The notes beneath the pieces were generated by a model that saw only the letters and a list, made by a program, of their open reading frames with translations, was not told the origin of the DNA and ran no database searches. Shown here piece by piece: positions 46,204 to 55,419 of a DNA stretch of 64,000 nt. Each line of letters opens with the position of its first letter. The stretch's first letter is position 1. The position numbers and the translations under genes are program-made. The stretch is from Peptostreptococcus russellii (GTDB lineage Bacteria; Bacillota; Clostridia; Peptostreptococcales; Peptostreptococcaceae): positions 109,552-173,551 of the forward strand of contig NZ_FODF01000004.1 in the NCBI RefSeq assembly GCF_900110295.1, written 5' to 3'.

Positions 46204-47411
46204 TTTGACCTCCCAAGCGAAACAGTAATCCCATTCGCTTTATACTTTTTAGTAATTATATTCCCTTCACACAATATATGACATGAAGGCTCTGCAACAG
46301 AATAGACCCCAACAGTATTTTTTACAAAATCTGACTTTTCATATTCCATGTCAAACTTTGATATGTCTTCCACTGATAGAAATTCTGTTTCAATGCAATA
46401 TTTTTTTGAAAAATCAAGAATACATTTTTCATCTTTTTTTATATCTATACTTGCAAGCTTTTTTATTGATTGAATAGATACATTCTTGTCTTCCAAATAA
46501 GATAAGATCACACTCTCAAATAATTTACTATCTGTTTGCTTTCTACATCCTACACCAAGTACATTTTTCCTTGGAATTAAAATTATGAGTTCATCTTCTA
46601 TTTTTTTATCAAGTACACTATCAACTTCGCTTTGCATAAACAAAGCTTTCATATCTGAAACGATTGCATTTTGAGTTCTAAAAATAAGTTCATCTTGCAT
46701 ATCATTTACTGCTGCACTTTGCATTTTTTCACTTAAAACATCTTCCATAGACTCTATATAATCCAGTCTATCTGTTATTATAATAAATCTTTCTTGACTA
46801 TATCCTAATTTATTTTTCTTATATTTTCTCTTAAAAGCCTCAAACTCATCTATAATAATAAAGCCCTTTATATAATTTTTCAGTATATTTATATATTCAC
46901 TTTGAATATATAAATATATATTTTCATTTTTTAGCAATCTACTATTAATATCAATACAAACATCCCTTATATTTTCTATTTTAGCATCTGTATATTTTAG
47001 AAGCATATCGAAAGCGCCCTTATTATTAATATCTGTTGCCGTTGTAATTACTGGATTAGCAGATATTTTTTCAGCTATTAGATTTGTCATTTCATTAGCT
47101 CCACCAATATGTCCACTTAATAAGCTAATTACATTTTTACCTAGTTCATCTATTACAAGTACTGCAGGATCTGTAAATTTACTTTCCAACAAATTTGCTA
47201 TACTTCTAACTACTATTCCACTTGCCATTATAAATACAAGAAAATCTGAGCTATCAAATATATCTTTACTTTTATTCTTAAAATCTTTATAGGAAATGAT
47301 CTTACCTTTCAAAGATTCCCCATTTATTTTTTCATTTTTTAACTCATCAAAACAAAGTCTGCTAGCTAACTTCTTTGCATTTTCTGTTATATAAATATAT
47401 CTGATAATCAC
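46200..47411 (-). CDS. cbiG: Cobalt-precorrin 5A hydrolase
   Basis: Opens the delta-lactone of cobalt-precorrin 5A and releases acetaldehyde in the anaerobic pathway. A 403-residue protein; the N-terminal part has VFIMASGIVVRSIANLL, DPAVLVIDELGKNVISLLSGH and GGANEMTNLIAEKI; the C-terminal CbiG_C part has VLGVGCRKQTD and TVGVYSVAEPS. The middle linker is longer and more variable. GTG start after AAAGGAATAAGAA. Its presence confirms the early-cobalt route. Confidence 0.93.
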   Translation of the reverse strand: MIIRYIYITENAKKLASRLCFDELKNEKINGESLKGKIISYKDFKNKSKDIFDSSDFLVFIMASGIVVRSIANLLESKFTDPAVLVIDELGKNVISLLSGHIGGANEMTNLIAEKISANPVITTATDINNKGAFDMLLKYTDAKIENIRDVCIDINSRLLKNENIYLYIQSEYINILKNYIKGFIIIDEFEAFKRKYKKNKLGYSQERFIIITDRLDYIESMEDVLSEKMQSAAVNDMQDELIFRTQNAIVSDMKALFMQSEVDSVLDKKIEDELIILIPRKNVLGVGCRKQTDSKLFESVILSYLEDKNVSIQSIKKLASIDIKKDEKCILDFSKKYCIETEFLSVEDISKFDMEYEKSDFVKNTVGVYSVAEPSCHILCEGNIITKKYKANGITVSLGRSK

Positions 47412-47452
47412 TTCTTATTCCTTTCTCAATATAATACTTAACAAAATAAAAA

Positions 47453-48214
47453 CTACTTCACTCCTTTTCTATATTCGTGAGTAAAAAACTTATCATAAAG
47501 TTTTGAGTAGTTATACTCATCTCCCAAAAAATCGCCTACTAATATTAAGGCTGTCTTTTTTATTCCTTCTTCTTTTACTTTCTTTGCTATATTATCTAAA
47601 TTTCCAAGAACTATCTTTTCATCAGGCCAGCTTGCCTTATATACTACAGCCACTGGAGTTTCAGATTTATATCCCCCTTCTATTAATCTTTTGGAGACCT
47701 TATCGATATTTTGTACTGACAAAAATATTGCCATTGATGTTTGATGACTTGCAAAAAGTTCAAGTTTTTCTTTTTCTGGTACTGGAGTTCTTCCCTCTAT
47801 CCTTGTTATTATAAGACTCTGTGATATTTCTGGTACAGTATATTCTATACCCATAGATGCTGCTGCTCCAAGAAAAGAACTTACTCCAGCTATGCTTTCA
47901 TATTCTATTCCTAATTTTTTTAGCTCCTCGCCTTGCTCTCTTATAGATCCATAAATTGATATATCACCTGTTTGCAACCTTACTACTAATTTATCATTTT
48001 TGGCTCCATTCTCCATTACCTCAATTATTTCTTCAAGATTCATTTTTGCACTATCGTAAATAATACAATCATCCTTACAATATTCTAGAAGTTCTGGATT
48101 GACCAAAGAGCCAGCATATATTACAATATCTGCTTTGGATAGTAACTTATAAGCTTTTAAAGTAATTAACTCCTTATCTCCTGGACCTGCTCCCACAAAA
48201 TAAATTTTTTCCAT
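47453..48214 (-). CDS. cbiF: Cobalt-precorrin-4 C11-methyltransferase
   Basis: SAM-dependent methylation at C11. A 253-residue protein with [72 protein letters not shown] and [12 protein letters not shown], the standard CbiF/CobM blocks. Ribosome site before the ATG is poor (GGTGA about 16 bases away), so coupling to cbiT, 9 bases upstream, is likely. Confidence 0.95.
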   Translation of the reverse strand: MEKIYFVGAGPGDKELITLKAYKLLSKADIVIYAGSLVNPELLEYCKDDCIIYDSAKMNLEEIIEVMENGAKNDKLVVRLQTGDISIYGSIREQGEELKKLGIEYESIAGVSSFLGAAASMGIEYTVPEISQSLIITRIEGRTPVPEKEKLELFASHQTSMAIFLSVQNIDKVSKRLIEGGYKSETPVAVVYKASWPDEKIVLGNLDNIAKKVKEEGIKKTALILVGDFLGDEYNYSKLYDKFFTHEYRKGVK

Positions 48215-48223
48215 AATATTATA

Positions 48224-48781
48224 TTATTTTTCACCGCTCAATATAAATATTGGATTTTCCGGTTTAAAATATTCTCCTTTACCAAGTTTTTCTAGTCTTG
48301 AAACTGAAAGTTGAACAGTTTCAAGTTTTTTAAATCCTACTTCTTTCATTATTTCTCTACAACTATAAAAATTATCTATTAGAATAAAGTTTGATACTAT
48401 TTTACCGCCCTCTCTTAATGTTTCATATGACCACTCTAAAATTTCTTTCAGATTATCCTTTGTTCCACCCAAAAATATGGCATCTACTTTTTCAAATCTA
48501 TCTATATTAATTGGAGCCATTGCCTTTATTTGAGTTATATTTTCAAGTTCAAACTTTAATATATTCTTTTTCGTAAGTTCATATGCGAGTTCATTTGTCT
48601 CTACCGAAGCTACTTTCAAATTAGGATAATTAAGACCCGCTTCCACTGTAATACTTCCTGTTCCAGAACCTATATCTATAAATTTTTTCGCTCTTGATAA
48701 CTCAAGTTTTGCTATAGATATACTCCTTACTTCTTCTTTTGTAATGGGCACTTTTCCAATTATAAATTCACTATTTTTCAT
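48224..48781 (-). CDS. cbiT: Cobalt-precorrin-6B C15-methyltransferase (decarboxylating)
   Basis: Methylates C15 and decarboxylates the C12 acetate. A 185-residue Rossmann methyltransferase with the SAM loop FIDIGSGTGSITVEAGL, the opening GKVPITKEEVRSISIAKLEL and DAIFLGGTKDNL. Separate from CbiE, which in aerobic organisms is fused to it as CobL. SD is AGAGGAG. Confidence 0.94.
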   Translation of the reverse strand: MKNSEFIIGKVPITKEEVRSISIAKLELSRAKKFIDIGSGTGSITVEAGLNYPNLKVASVETNELAYELTKKNILKFELENITQIKAMAPINIDRFEKVDAIFLGGTKDNLKEILEWSYETLREGGKIVSNFILIDNFYSCREIMKEVGFKKLETVQLSVSRLEKLGKGEYFKPENPIFILSGEK

Positions 48782-48813
48782 ATTTCTCCTCTTTACAATA
48801 AATATTTTTTTAA

Positions 48814-49428
48814 TTACTTATTGTTTTTCTTTAATATAACTACAGACATTGAATACTTATCTTTTTTAAGAATTTCCTCAGGAGTAGCTACTGTAAGTAT
48901 TTCATTTTCATAAGACAAGTTTTCACCTACATACATAGTATAGTCTTTTCCTTCTTCTATAATTTTTTGTGCAATTTCCCTAGGTCCTATTTTTGAATCC
49001 GTTAACATAGCAACCTTATTATGTTTAAATATAAAATCAAAATCTGCATCTCTTCCATGACTACTTGTAATAAATACATCATTCATATCTACTTTAAAGG
49101 CAGAAAAAGCATACTGAACCGAACTTATAGCAGGTATTATCTCTATTTCTGCATAGTCGGATAATTCTCTTAAAATATATTTACCTATTCCATAAAGAGA
49201 TGGATCTCCTGAGGCAATTACAGCTATTTCTTTATTTATATTTTCCAAAATATATTTTTTCATTTTTTCTAAATCCGCGTCTATATAGAATCTTTTAGCT
49301 GTATTATTTTCAATATCTTCTAGATTTCTTTTAGCAGCAATTAATATATCTGCTTTTTCTAGTATTTCATCAACTTTCAGTGTCCTAAGTCCTATACTTC
49401 CAGGACCTATACCAAGTACATATATCAT
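48814..49428 (-). CDS. cbiE: Cobalt-precorrin-7 C5-methyltransferase
   Basis: SAM-dependent methylation at C5. A 204-residue protein with IYVLGIGPGSIGLRTLKVDE, VIASGDPSLYGIGKYIL, PAISSVQYAFSAFKVDMND and SSHGRDADFDF, hallmarks of the CbiE/CobL N-terminal family. Encoded 32 bases before cbiT. Confidence 0.94.
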   Translation of the reverse strand: MIYVLGIGPGSIGLRTLKVDEILEKADILIAAKRNLEDIENNTAKRFYIDADLEKMKKYILENINKEIAVIASGDPSLYGIGKYILRELSDYAEIEIIPAISSVQYAFSAFKVDMNDVFITSSHGRDADFDFIFKHNKVAMLTDSKIGPREIAQKIIEEGKDYTMYVGENLSYENEILTVATPEEILKKDKYSMSVVILKKNNK

Positions 49429-49468
49429 ATTTATTTCCCTACTCTCAATCTATAAAAGTTTACCTATA

Positions 49469-50635
49469 TTATATATTTTTGCTTCCTTGTCCCAACAGTT
49501 CTCCACACATAGAAAACATATATACTTCTATCCCTATATCTTCTTTTCCATCTCTCAAATATTTCCATGCCCTATTTGCAGCCTTTTGAGCTAGTATATC
49601 GAATACTGCTTCCATTTTATACTCTTTAATTATATCAACCATAGCATCTGTTGTTAAACAGCTTTCTATTTTAATAAGCATTTCTTTACTAGCTCCCATT
49701 AATGCAAGATTAGCTATCATAATTTCAACTCTTGCATCAGCTATCCTGCTATGTGTGTTGCTTATTCCTGCTGATAATTTTATAAGCTTTCCTATATGAC
49801 CTGCAATGGTAATTTTTTTAAATTTCATTCTCTTGCATTCCATAAGCATATAACCTATAAAATTACTCATTTTTACAATACTATTAGGGTCTGTTTGAAA
49901 TATATTTACCATTTTTTCATATCCTATATTCCCAGGAACTAGTATTATTTCTTTCTTTCCTTCTTCTCTTTTTATAGATAGCTCAGCTGAAAGTGCTTTT
50001 TTCCAACCTTCATCACTCATTGGTTCTACTATTCCGCTACTTCCTATAATAGATATTCCACCTTCTATTCCCAAGTTGGAATTAAAGGTATTTTTAGCTA
50101 TTTTTTCTCCTTCAGGTGCATAAATCGTTACTAATAATTTTTTACCTTTTAAAAATTCTTCAATGTCTATATCAGCATCTTCTACTACTTTTTCAACCTC
50201 ATAACTTATCATATCCAATGGAATAGGGTTAATTGCAGGTCTTCCTACTTCAACACTAAGTCCTTTTTTCGTAACTTTTCCTATACCCTTAGCTGATGTA
50301 ACTTCCATATAATCAAGTTTCTTTGCAGCACAAAATTGGGGAATATTCTCCTCTGAGATTATTTCCACTTTAGAAAAAATATCCATCTCATGTGTAGCAT
50401 CTATATCGTCACCACCATCTTTTTTCACAGAACACACTGCATAATCTTCTCCTATTTGAACATTATCTACAGCCATCTTCAAATCAATTCCCTTTGGAGT
50501 AGATATCTCTATTGTATCCAAAGTATTCTTTAATAAGAGCATGGCAAGGGCTGCCTTAGTAGCAGCCGCTGCACATGATCCTGTTGTATATCCTCTTTTG
50601 TACTTTTTCCCATCTACATATACATATTCTTCCAT
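49469..50635 (-). CDS. cbiD: Cobalt-precorrin-5B C1-methyltransferase
   Basis: Methylates C1 in the anaerobic pathway. A 388-residue protein with the hallmark RGYTTGSCAAAATKAA near the N-terminus, then DGGDDIDATHEMDIFSKV, IGKVTKKGLSVEVGRPAINP, GSSGIVEPMSDEGW and AGHIGKLIKLSAGISNTHS. Ribosome site GCAGGT is 13 bases from the ATG, somewhat long. CbiD is specific to the oxygen-independent route. Confidence 0.95.
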   Translation of the reverse strand: MEEYVYVDGKKYKRGYTTGSCAAAATKAALAMLLLKNTLDTIEISTPKGIDLKMAVDNVQIGEDYAVCSVKKDGGDDIDATHEMDIFSKVEIISEENIPQFCAAKKLDYMEVTSAKGIGKVTKKGLSVEVGRPAINPIPLDMISYEVEKVVEDADIDIEEFLKGKKLLVTIYAPEGEKIAKNTFNSNLGIEGGISIIGSSGIVEPMSDEGWKKALSAELSIKREEGKKEIILVPGNIGYEKMVNIFQTDPNSIVKMSNFIGYMLMECKRMKFKKITIAGHIGKLIKLSAGISNTHSRIADARVEIMIANLALMGASKEMLIKIESCLTTDAMVDIIKEYKMEAVFDILAQKAANRAWKYLRDGKEDIGIEVYMFSMCGELLGQGSKNI

Positions 50636-50656
50636 AAATATAGTTTTACCTGCTTT

Positions 50657-51217
50657 CTATTTAAAAACCAGTTCTGCCAAAGTTGCTGACTTTACTTCTT
50701 CAGCTGCCTTTTCTCCTGCAACATACTTTATTATTTCATATGCAAATAAAGGTGCTGTTGCTGGGCCTCTTGAAGTAATCACATTCTCATACTTCACCAC
50801 AGGCTCCTCAAGAAACTTCTTAAAATTCATTTCACTTTCTAAACCAGGATATATTGTACCCTCTATTTTTTCTGCGATCTTAGCTTCTTCTAAAACCATT
50901 GGACTTGCACAAATTGACGCAATAAGTTTCTTATCATTGTAAAACTCTTTTATTATATCTATAACCTTGCTATTTTCCTTTAACATCTTTGTTCCAGGCA
51001 TTCCACCAGGAGTTACTAATCCCATATAGTCTGTTAGTGCAATATCCTCTAACTTTTTGTCCGCTTTTATAACTATCTTATGATCTCCTATTGTATTTAT
51101 ATCCCCAGTAATAGATACCATATCTATTTCTACTCCTGCTCTTCTACAAAAATCAACTACAGTCAGTGCCTCAATCTCTTCATAACCATTTCCCAATAAA
51201 ATCATTAACTTTCTCAT
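50657..51217 (-). CDS. DJ-1/PfpI family protein
   Basis: A 186-residue protein of the DJ-1/YajL type. The N-terminal KLMILLGNGYEEIEALTVVD is standard, and the nucleophile-elbow cysteine is in IASICASPMVLEEA; TSRGPATAPLFAYEIIKYV completes the family pattern. Members have been proposed as deglycases, chaperones or oxidative sensors. It sits 21 bases upstream of cbiD in the same direction and 135 bases after cbiC, so it is probably the first gene of the cbiD operon. It has no known role in corrin synthesis. Confidence 0.9.
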   Translation of the reverse strand: MRKLMILLGNGYEEIEALTVVDFCRRAGVEIDMVSITGDINTIGDHKIVIKADKKLEDIALTDYMGLVTPGGMPGTKMLKENSKVIDIIKEFYNDKKLIASICASPMVLEEAKIAEKIEGTIYPGLESEMNFKKFLEEPVVKYENVITSRGPATAPLFAYEIIKYVAGEKAAEEVKSATLAELVFK

Positions 51218-51352
51218 ATTGAAACCTCCTACTTTATATTTTAATATATATTTTATAGCCTATTTTAACTTTATGTTTTTAACTTACATTACTTGTCAAA
51301 AATATTAATACTATAGATTCTTACTTTATAATATATCACTATATTCTAAATT

Positions 51353-51991
51353 CTATCTAAAATAATAATATAATATTGCATTTATTATCGCTGCTGCAAG
51401 ATTGCTTCCTCCTTTTCTTCCAACAGATACAATATTCTCTATATCAGACTTTCTAAGTTCCTCTTTAGAATCTGCAGCACCTACAAAACCTACTGGTACA
51501 CCTATTATTGCCTTTGCATTAAGTTTTCCCTTATTATGTAATTCTATAGCCTTATAAACGGCAGTTGGAGCGTTTCCAAATACAAATATTTTTTCCCCTT
51601 CTTTTTCTGCAGCTATTTCTACTGCTGCCATAGATCTTGTAATTTCCTTTTCCTTTGCTAAATCTGCTACTTTGGGATCTGCCACCAAACAGCTATAGCT
51701 ACAACCTATCTTATCTAAAAGTCTTTTGTTTATACCACTAAGAGCCATGTTTGTATCAGTATAAATTGAAGCTTTGTTATTTAATCCTTCTACAATGTTT
51801 TCAACGGCCTTATCAGATATTTTTAAAATATCAAGATACTCAAAATCTGCTGTCGTATGAATCGCTCTTTTTATTATCATTTCATCAATTTCATTTTTAA
51901 ACTCATGTCCAGGTCTTATTCTATCTATTTCTTCTTGTATAATTTCAAAACTTCTACTTTCTATAGATCCTGGATTTTTAATGTAATTCAT
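51353..51991 (-). CDS. cbiC: Cobalt-precorrin-8 methylmutase
   Basis: Moves the C11 methyl to C12 to form cobyrinate. A 212-residue protein with PGSIESRSFEIIQEEI, the catalytic-region RAIHTTADFEYLD, IYTDTNMALSGINKRLL, VFGNAPTAVYKAIEL and GVPVGFVGAADSKEEL. All are CbiC/CobH signatures. It starts three bases after pduX with GAAAGGAG. Confidence 0.95.
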   Translation of the reverse strand: MNYIKNPGSIESRSFEIIQEEIDRIRPGHEFKNEIDEMIIKRAIHTTADFEYLDILKISDKAVENIVEGLNNKASIYTDTNMALSGINKRLLDKIGCSYSCLVADPKVADLAKEKEITRSMAAVEIAAEKEGEKIFVFGNAPTAVYKAIELHNKGKLNAKAIIGVPVGFVGAADSKEELRKSDIENIVSVGRKGGSNLAAAIINAILYYYFR

Positions 51992-51994
51992 ATT

Positions 51995-52882
51995 TTATTT
52001 CTCCTTTCTAAGTCCGCCTTTTATTATTTTTCTCACATATCTTTTTTTATAAACATTTGAAATATCGGATTTTTTTATTTCATATAAAATTTTTTCAAGA
52101 TCTGTTTTCTCATCTATAGCTATTCCTACTACGGTTCCTGTATGGGATATATTGAGAAATCCATAATCATTTTTCCTGGCTATTTCAATAAGTTCTCTTA
52201 GATATGGAGTTTCTTTAATCTTTTCATTTGCCAAAGCACTATTTTCACTGGCCTTTCTTATTAGCTCTCTATCTTTATTTTTTACACCTTCAGATAACAT
52301 CTCGAAAGATTTTTCTGTTATATACTTATTCTCTTTCAATATTTTGTAATACTCTTTTTCTTTTCTTATTTTTACCGTATTTATTCTAGCATCTGGCTCT
52401 AAAACCAAAACTTTTTTGTAATCTATATATCCCAAATACTCTCTTTTTTCTCCATTTATAGGGTCAAAAATACAAACTTCTGGAAAAAAAATAGAATCGG
52501 TTGGCTCAACTCTTGATACAAGTTTAGATATTTCCTCTGCTGACATATCTTTGTCCAAATAATCAAGAGCCGCTATGATACTTGCACCTATATCAGCTGT
52601 TGAGCTTGCCATTCCTTTGCCGACTGGTATAGATGATCTAATACTTAGATTAAGTTTATTAAGCTCTCCTTTATCAATATTAAAATGTTCAAATACATAT
52701 TCCACTGCCTGCATGGACTTCGATTTTCTATTATAAAATCTACTTTTTCTTTCTTTTTTTTCACTGATCATTGCGCTCGAATACAGATCTACACAGTACG
52801 AGCTGATATATTCTTTTTTTCCTATACATCCCTGAACCAACTCTCCACATGTTGCAGGGCAAGATCCATATCCTCTTTTCAT
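51995..52882 (-). CDS. pduX: L-threonine kinase PduX (GHMP kinase)
   Basis: Phosphorylates L-threonine for CobD, making the aminopropanol arm of cobalamin. A 295-residue GHMP kinase starting MKRGYGSCPATCGELVQGCI, typical for PduX, with the ATP loop SIPVGKGMASSTADIGAS and NISHTGTVVGIAID near the end. I use the ATG at 52882. In-frame upstream codons exist (ATG at 52900 and 52909, TTG at 52918), but they fall inside a stable hairpin and would add a non-family extension. The only strong ribosome site lies beyond that hairpin. Confidence 0.9.
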   Translation of the reverse strand: MKRGYGSCPATCGELVQGCIGKKEYISSYCVDLYSSAMISEKKERKSRFYNRKSKSMQAVEYVFEHFNIDKGELNKLNLSIRSSIPVGKGMASSTADIGASIIAALDYLDKDMSAEEISKLVSRVEPTDSIFFPEVCIFDPINGEKREYLGYIDYKKVLVLEPDARINTVKIRKEKEYYKILKENKYITEKSFEMLSEGVKNKDRELIRKASENSALANEKIKETPYLRELIEIARKNDYGFLNISHTGTVVGIAIDEKTDLEKILYEIKKSDISNVYKKRYVRKIIKGGLRKEK

Positions 52883-52968
52883 ACAGAAACGAGGCAACCC
52901 CATAAACAGCATCTGCAACTTTTACGCTCAATTGCCAATACCTTATGGTGATTGCCTCTCCCCCTCTC
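52883..52968 (-). promoter_or_regulatory. Shine-Dalgarno, long spacer hairpin and start of pduX
   Basis: GAGAGGGGGA (52968-52959) touches the base of a long hairpin (52958-52891): GAGGCAAT-C pairs with G-GTTGCCTC and, after one bulged A, CCATAA with TTATGG; an inner GCAAT/GTTGC helix can also form. Eight bases (52890-52883) then lead to the ATG. Unfolded, the site is 76 bases away; folded, about 8. Confidence 0.6.
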
Positions 52969-53022
52969 AATTTTCTTTTTATCTGCTCACTTTAAAACTC
53001 TTTTCGAAATACTGATATTCCC

Positions 53023-54123
53023 CTATACATCAAATATTTCACTCAAACTTTCAATTAACAACAAGTTATCTCTATGTCTCTTTACTGCTATTCTAAAGTA
53101 TTTAGAATTTAGTCCAAGAAAATTACTAGCATCTCTAATTACTATACCATAGTCAAATATTAGTTTTTTCTTTAAATCTCTAGCTGACATACCTACACTA
53201 TCATCTATTTTAACAAGCATAAAGGCTGAATCCGTCTTAAAAACCTTCAAGTTCGGTATTTCCTCCAGTGATTTTGTTAAAAACTCTCTTTCATCTTTAT
53301 AAAACTTTCTGCTATATTCACTGAACTTTTTATCCTTTAATAAATCTACACCTAAATGCGATGCTATAGAATTTACAGTCCAAGGTTCTTTTAACTTAAA
53401 CAATTCATCTACATATGAACTATTTTTTGTTACTAAATATCCAAGTCTTATTCCTGGTAAACCATAGAATTTTGTAATTGCCCTTAACACATATATATTC
53501 TGATATGAATAATTAAGCGCAGTATAGTCCTTGTAATCTTCACAGAACTCTATGAAAGTTTCATCTACTACCAACTTTATACAATTTTTTTGACAAAATT
53601 CAACAACTTTATCAAGATTTCTCAACTTACCATCTGGATTATTAGGATTACATATAAATAAGGCTTCTATATCCTTATATATATCCATTTCTGGCTTTGT
53701 AAAGTCTGGATATTCAAAACCATCTTCAGTCTGAAACATTTGTATCTCAACATGTCTTCTTCCTACAATACTTGCAGCTCTTCTATATTCACTAAAAGTA
53801 GGACATATAACTCCTATTTTTCCTTTGATTGTTCTCATTAATAAATAAACTAATTCTGTAGCGCCATTCCCTACACATATATTTTCTTGATTAAAAAAGA
53901 AATCACACTTATCATTATCCTCCATAATATGATCTGCAATACTGTTTCTTAATTCAATATACTCAATATCAGGATATCTTCTCAACTCTTCTATATCATC
54001 TATTATGTTTATAACAGTATTTTCCGGAGTAAATGGATTTATGTTTGAACTGAAATCAACCAGTTCCCCCTTAAAATGATACTTTCTTCTTATCTTCTCT
54101 AAATCTGCTCCATGCTTAAACAT
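53023..54123 (-). CDS. cobD: Threonine-phosphate decarboxylase
   Basis: PLP enzyme making (R)-1-amino-2-propanol phosphate for CbiB. A 366-residue class I/II aminotransferase-fold protein with DFSSNINPFTPE, GNGATELVYLL, FICNPNNPDGKL, VVDETFIEF and the PLP lysine in AITKFYGLPGIRLGY. I use the ATG at 54123, just after GAGGTGAG; a GTG three codons earlier is inside the site. Encoded before pduX, whose product supplies its substrate. Confidence 0.93.
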   Translation of the reverse strand: MFKHGADLEKIRRKYHFKGELVDFSSNINPFTPENTVINIIDDIEELRRYPDIEYIELRNSIADHIMEDNDKCDFFFNQENICVGNGATELVYLLMRTIKGKIGVICPTFSEYRRAASIVGRRHVEIQMFQTEDGFEYPDFTKPEMDIYKDIEALFICNPNNPDGKLRNLDKVVEFCQKNCIKLVVDETFIEFCEDYKDYTALNYSYQNIYVLRAITKFYGLPGIRLGYLVTKNSSYVDELFKLKEPWTVNSIASHLGVDLLKDKKFSEYSRKFYKDEREFLTKSLEEIPNLKVFKTDSAFMLVKIDDSVGMSARDLKKKLIFDYGIVIRDASNFLGLNSKYFRIAVKRHRDNLLLIESLSEIFDV

Positions 54124-54456
54124 TCCACTCACCTCATATTCACTATTAAACTATCTATAATACTTAATCAAATAACTTCCAAATATAATTTAAATTTCTC
54201 AAGTATATCTCTAGTGATATCTCTTATTTTAAGTATTTATCTTTTCAATATACAAATCATTATAACATTTAATTCAAAAAAACAAAATGTTTTTATTGAA
54301 ATTCTAATCTTTTTAAATAATTTATATAAACAATATTTACATAAATTTTTAATAAATTCACTTTCAATTGCTACCATTATTATACAACATTCCTATAATC
54401 TTTTATATGTTTTTGTTTATTAAAATTTTCTACTTTAGCATATTTTTTAAGTCAAA
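54124..54456. other. AT-rich gap between cbiB and cobD
   Basis: About 330 bases, very AT-rich, same-strand genes on both sides. Probably holds a promoter for cobD-pduX-cbiC. I see no B12-box or other cobalamin riboswitch block, and no convincing terminator. Confidence 0.4.
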
Positions 54457-55407
54457 TTATAATATACTTATCAAAAAATAATATACTATACTAAATAATA
54501 CTAAAGAGATTGCTGTGGAAGCATAAAGCAGTCTATTGACTCTTATTATGTCTTCAGCTTCTAACGATCTTTTTTTATCACCTATTGTAGGTTTATAAAC
54601 TTCTTCTCCAAAATATACATTTGTTCCTCCTAGCTGAACACCTAGAGCACCAGCTACTGCAGCTTCTGAATATGCACAATTAGGACTCTTATGATTTTTT
54701 CTATCTCTTAATCCTATCTTTAAAGATGACCTATAATCATATCCTGTAACTATTGCAGCCAATCCAAATGTAACTAAAGAAATTCTTGCTGGTATAAAAT
54801 TAAATACATCGTCAAGTTTTGCCGCAAACATACCTATATCTTTATACTTTTCATTTTTATATCCAATCATTGAATCCATTGTGTTCACTGCCTTATAAAT
54901 CATCGCCAACACAGGACCACCAACAAAGGCATAGAACATCGGTGCAATAGTTCCATCTACTGTGTTTTCTGCTACGGTTTCAACTGTCGCACGAATAATT
55001 TCTTCTCTACTTAATTCTGATGTATCCCTTCCAACAATATAAGAAAGTTGTTTTCTCGATTCCTCTATGCTAGACTTTTTAAGAGAATAGTATATTTTTT
55101 CTGCCTCTTTTGCAAGGCACTTTGTTGAAAAAGATGTACAAATTATCGTTGAGGATACTAAAACATATAAAACTTTATTTATATTTGCAAATTCAACTAT
55201 TAGCGATGATAAAATAAACACTACTAAAACAGTGAGTATCCATATTATAAATCCACCTATTTTTTTATTTATTTTACTTTTTCTTATTGATTTTTCTTCA
55301 AATGAAATTAACTTTCCCATATAGATTACTGGGTGGGGAAATCCATATGGATCCCCCACAATTAAATCTATAATATATGCAAGAAATATTATTGTTATTA
55401 AAATCAT
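54457..55407 (-). CDS. cbiB: Adenosylcobinamide-phosphate synthase
   Basis: Membrane enzyme attaching aminopropanol phosphate to adenosylcobyric acid. A 316-residue protein with several hydrophobic helices; hallmark motifs are DLIVGDPYGFPHPVIYMGK, YIVGRDTSELSREEIIRATVE (continuous in the family), GTIAPMFYAFVGGPVLA, YKAVNTMDSMIGYKNEKY and PNCAYSEAAVAGALGVQLGG. It follows cbiA by 12 bases. Confidence 0.95.
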   Translation of the reverse strand: MILITIIFLAYIIDLIVGDPYGFPHPVIYMGKLISFEEKSIRKSKINKKIGGFIIWILTVLVVFILSSLIVEFANINKVLYVLVSSTIICTSFSTKCLAKEAEKIYYSLKKSSIEESRKQLSYIVGRDTSELSREEIIRATVETVAENTVDGTIAPMFYAFVGGPVLAMIYKAVNTMDSMIGYKNEKYKDIGMFAAKLDDVFNFIPARISLVTFGLAAIVTGYDYRSSLKIGLRDRKNHKSPNCAYSEAAVAGALGVQLGGTNVYFGEEVYKPTIGDKKRSLEAEDIIRVNRLLYASTAISLVLFSIVYYFLISIL

Positions 55408-55419
55408 ACCTTTATCTAC

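Noticed and set aside
48215..48240. AT-only hairpin before cbiF as another spacer-hairpin start
   Set aside because: The helix is all A-T, includes part of the start codon and the Shine-Dalgarno is weak, so coupling to cbiT is the simpler explanation.
52761..52970. 69-codon open frame (MRGGEAITIRYWQLS...) overlapping the start of pduX
   Set aside because: It runs in another frame through the well conserved PduX N-terminus and the spacer hairpin. It resembles no protein I know and is best explained as a shadow.
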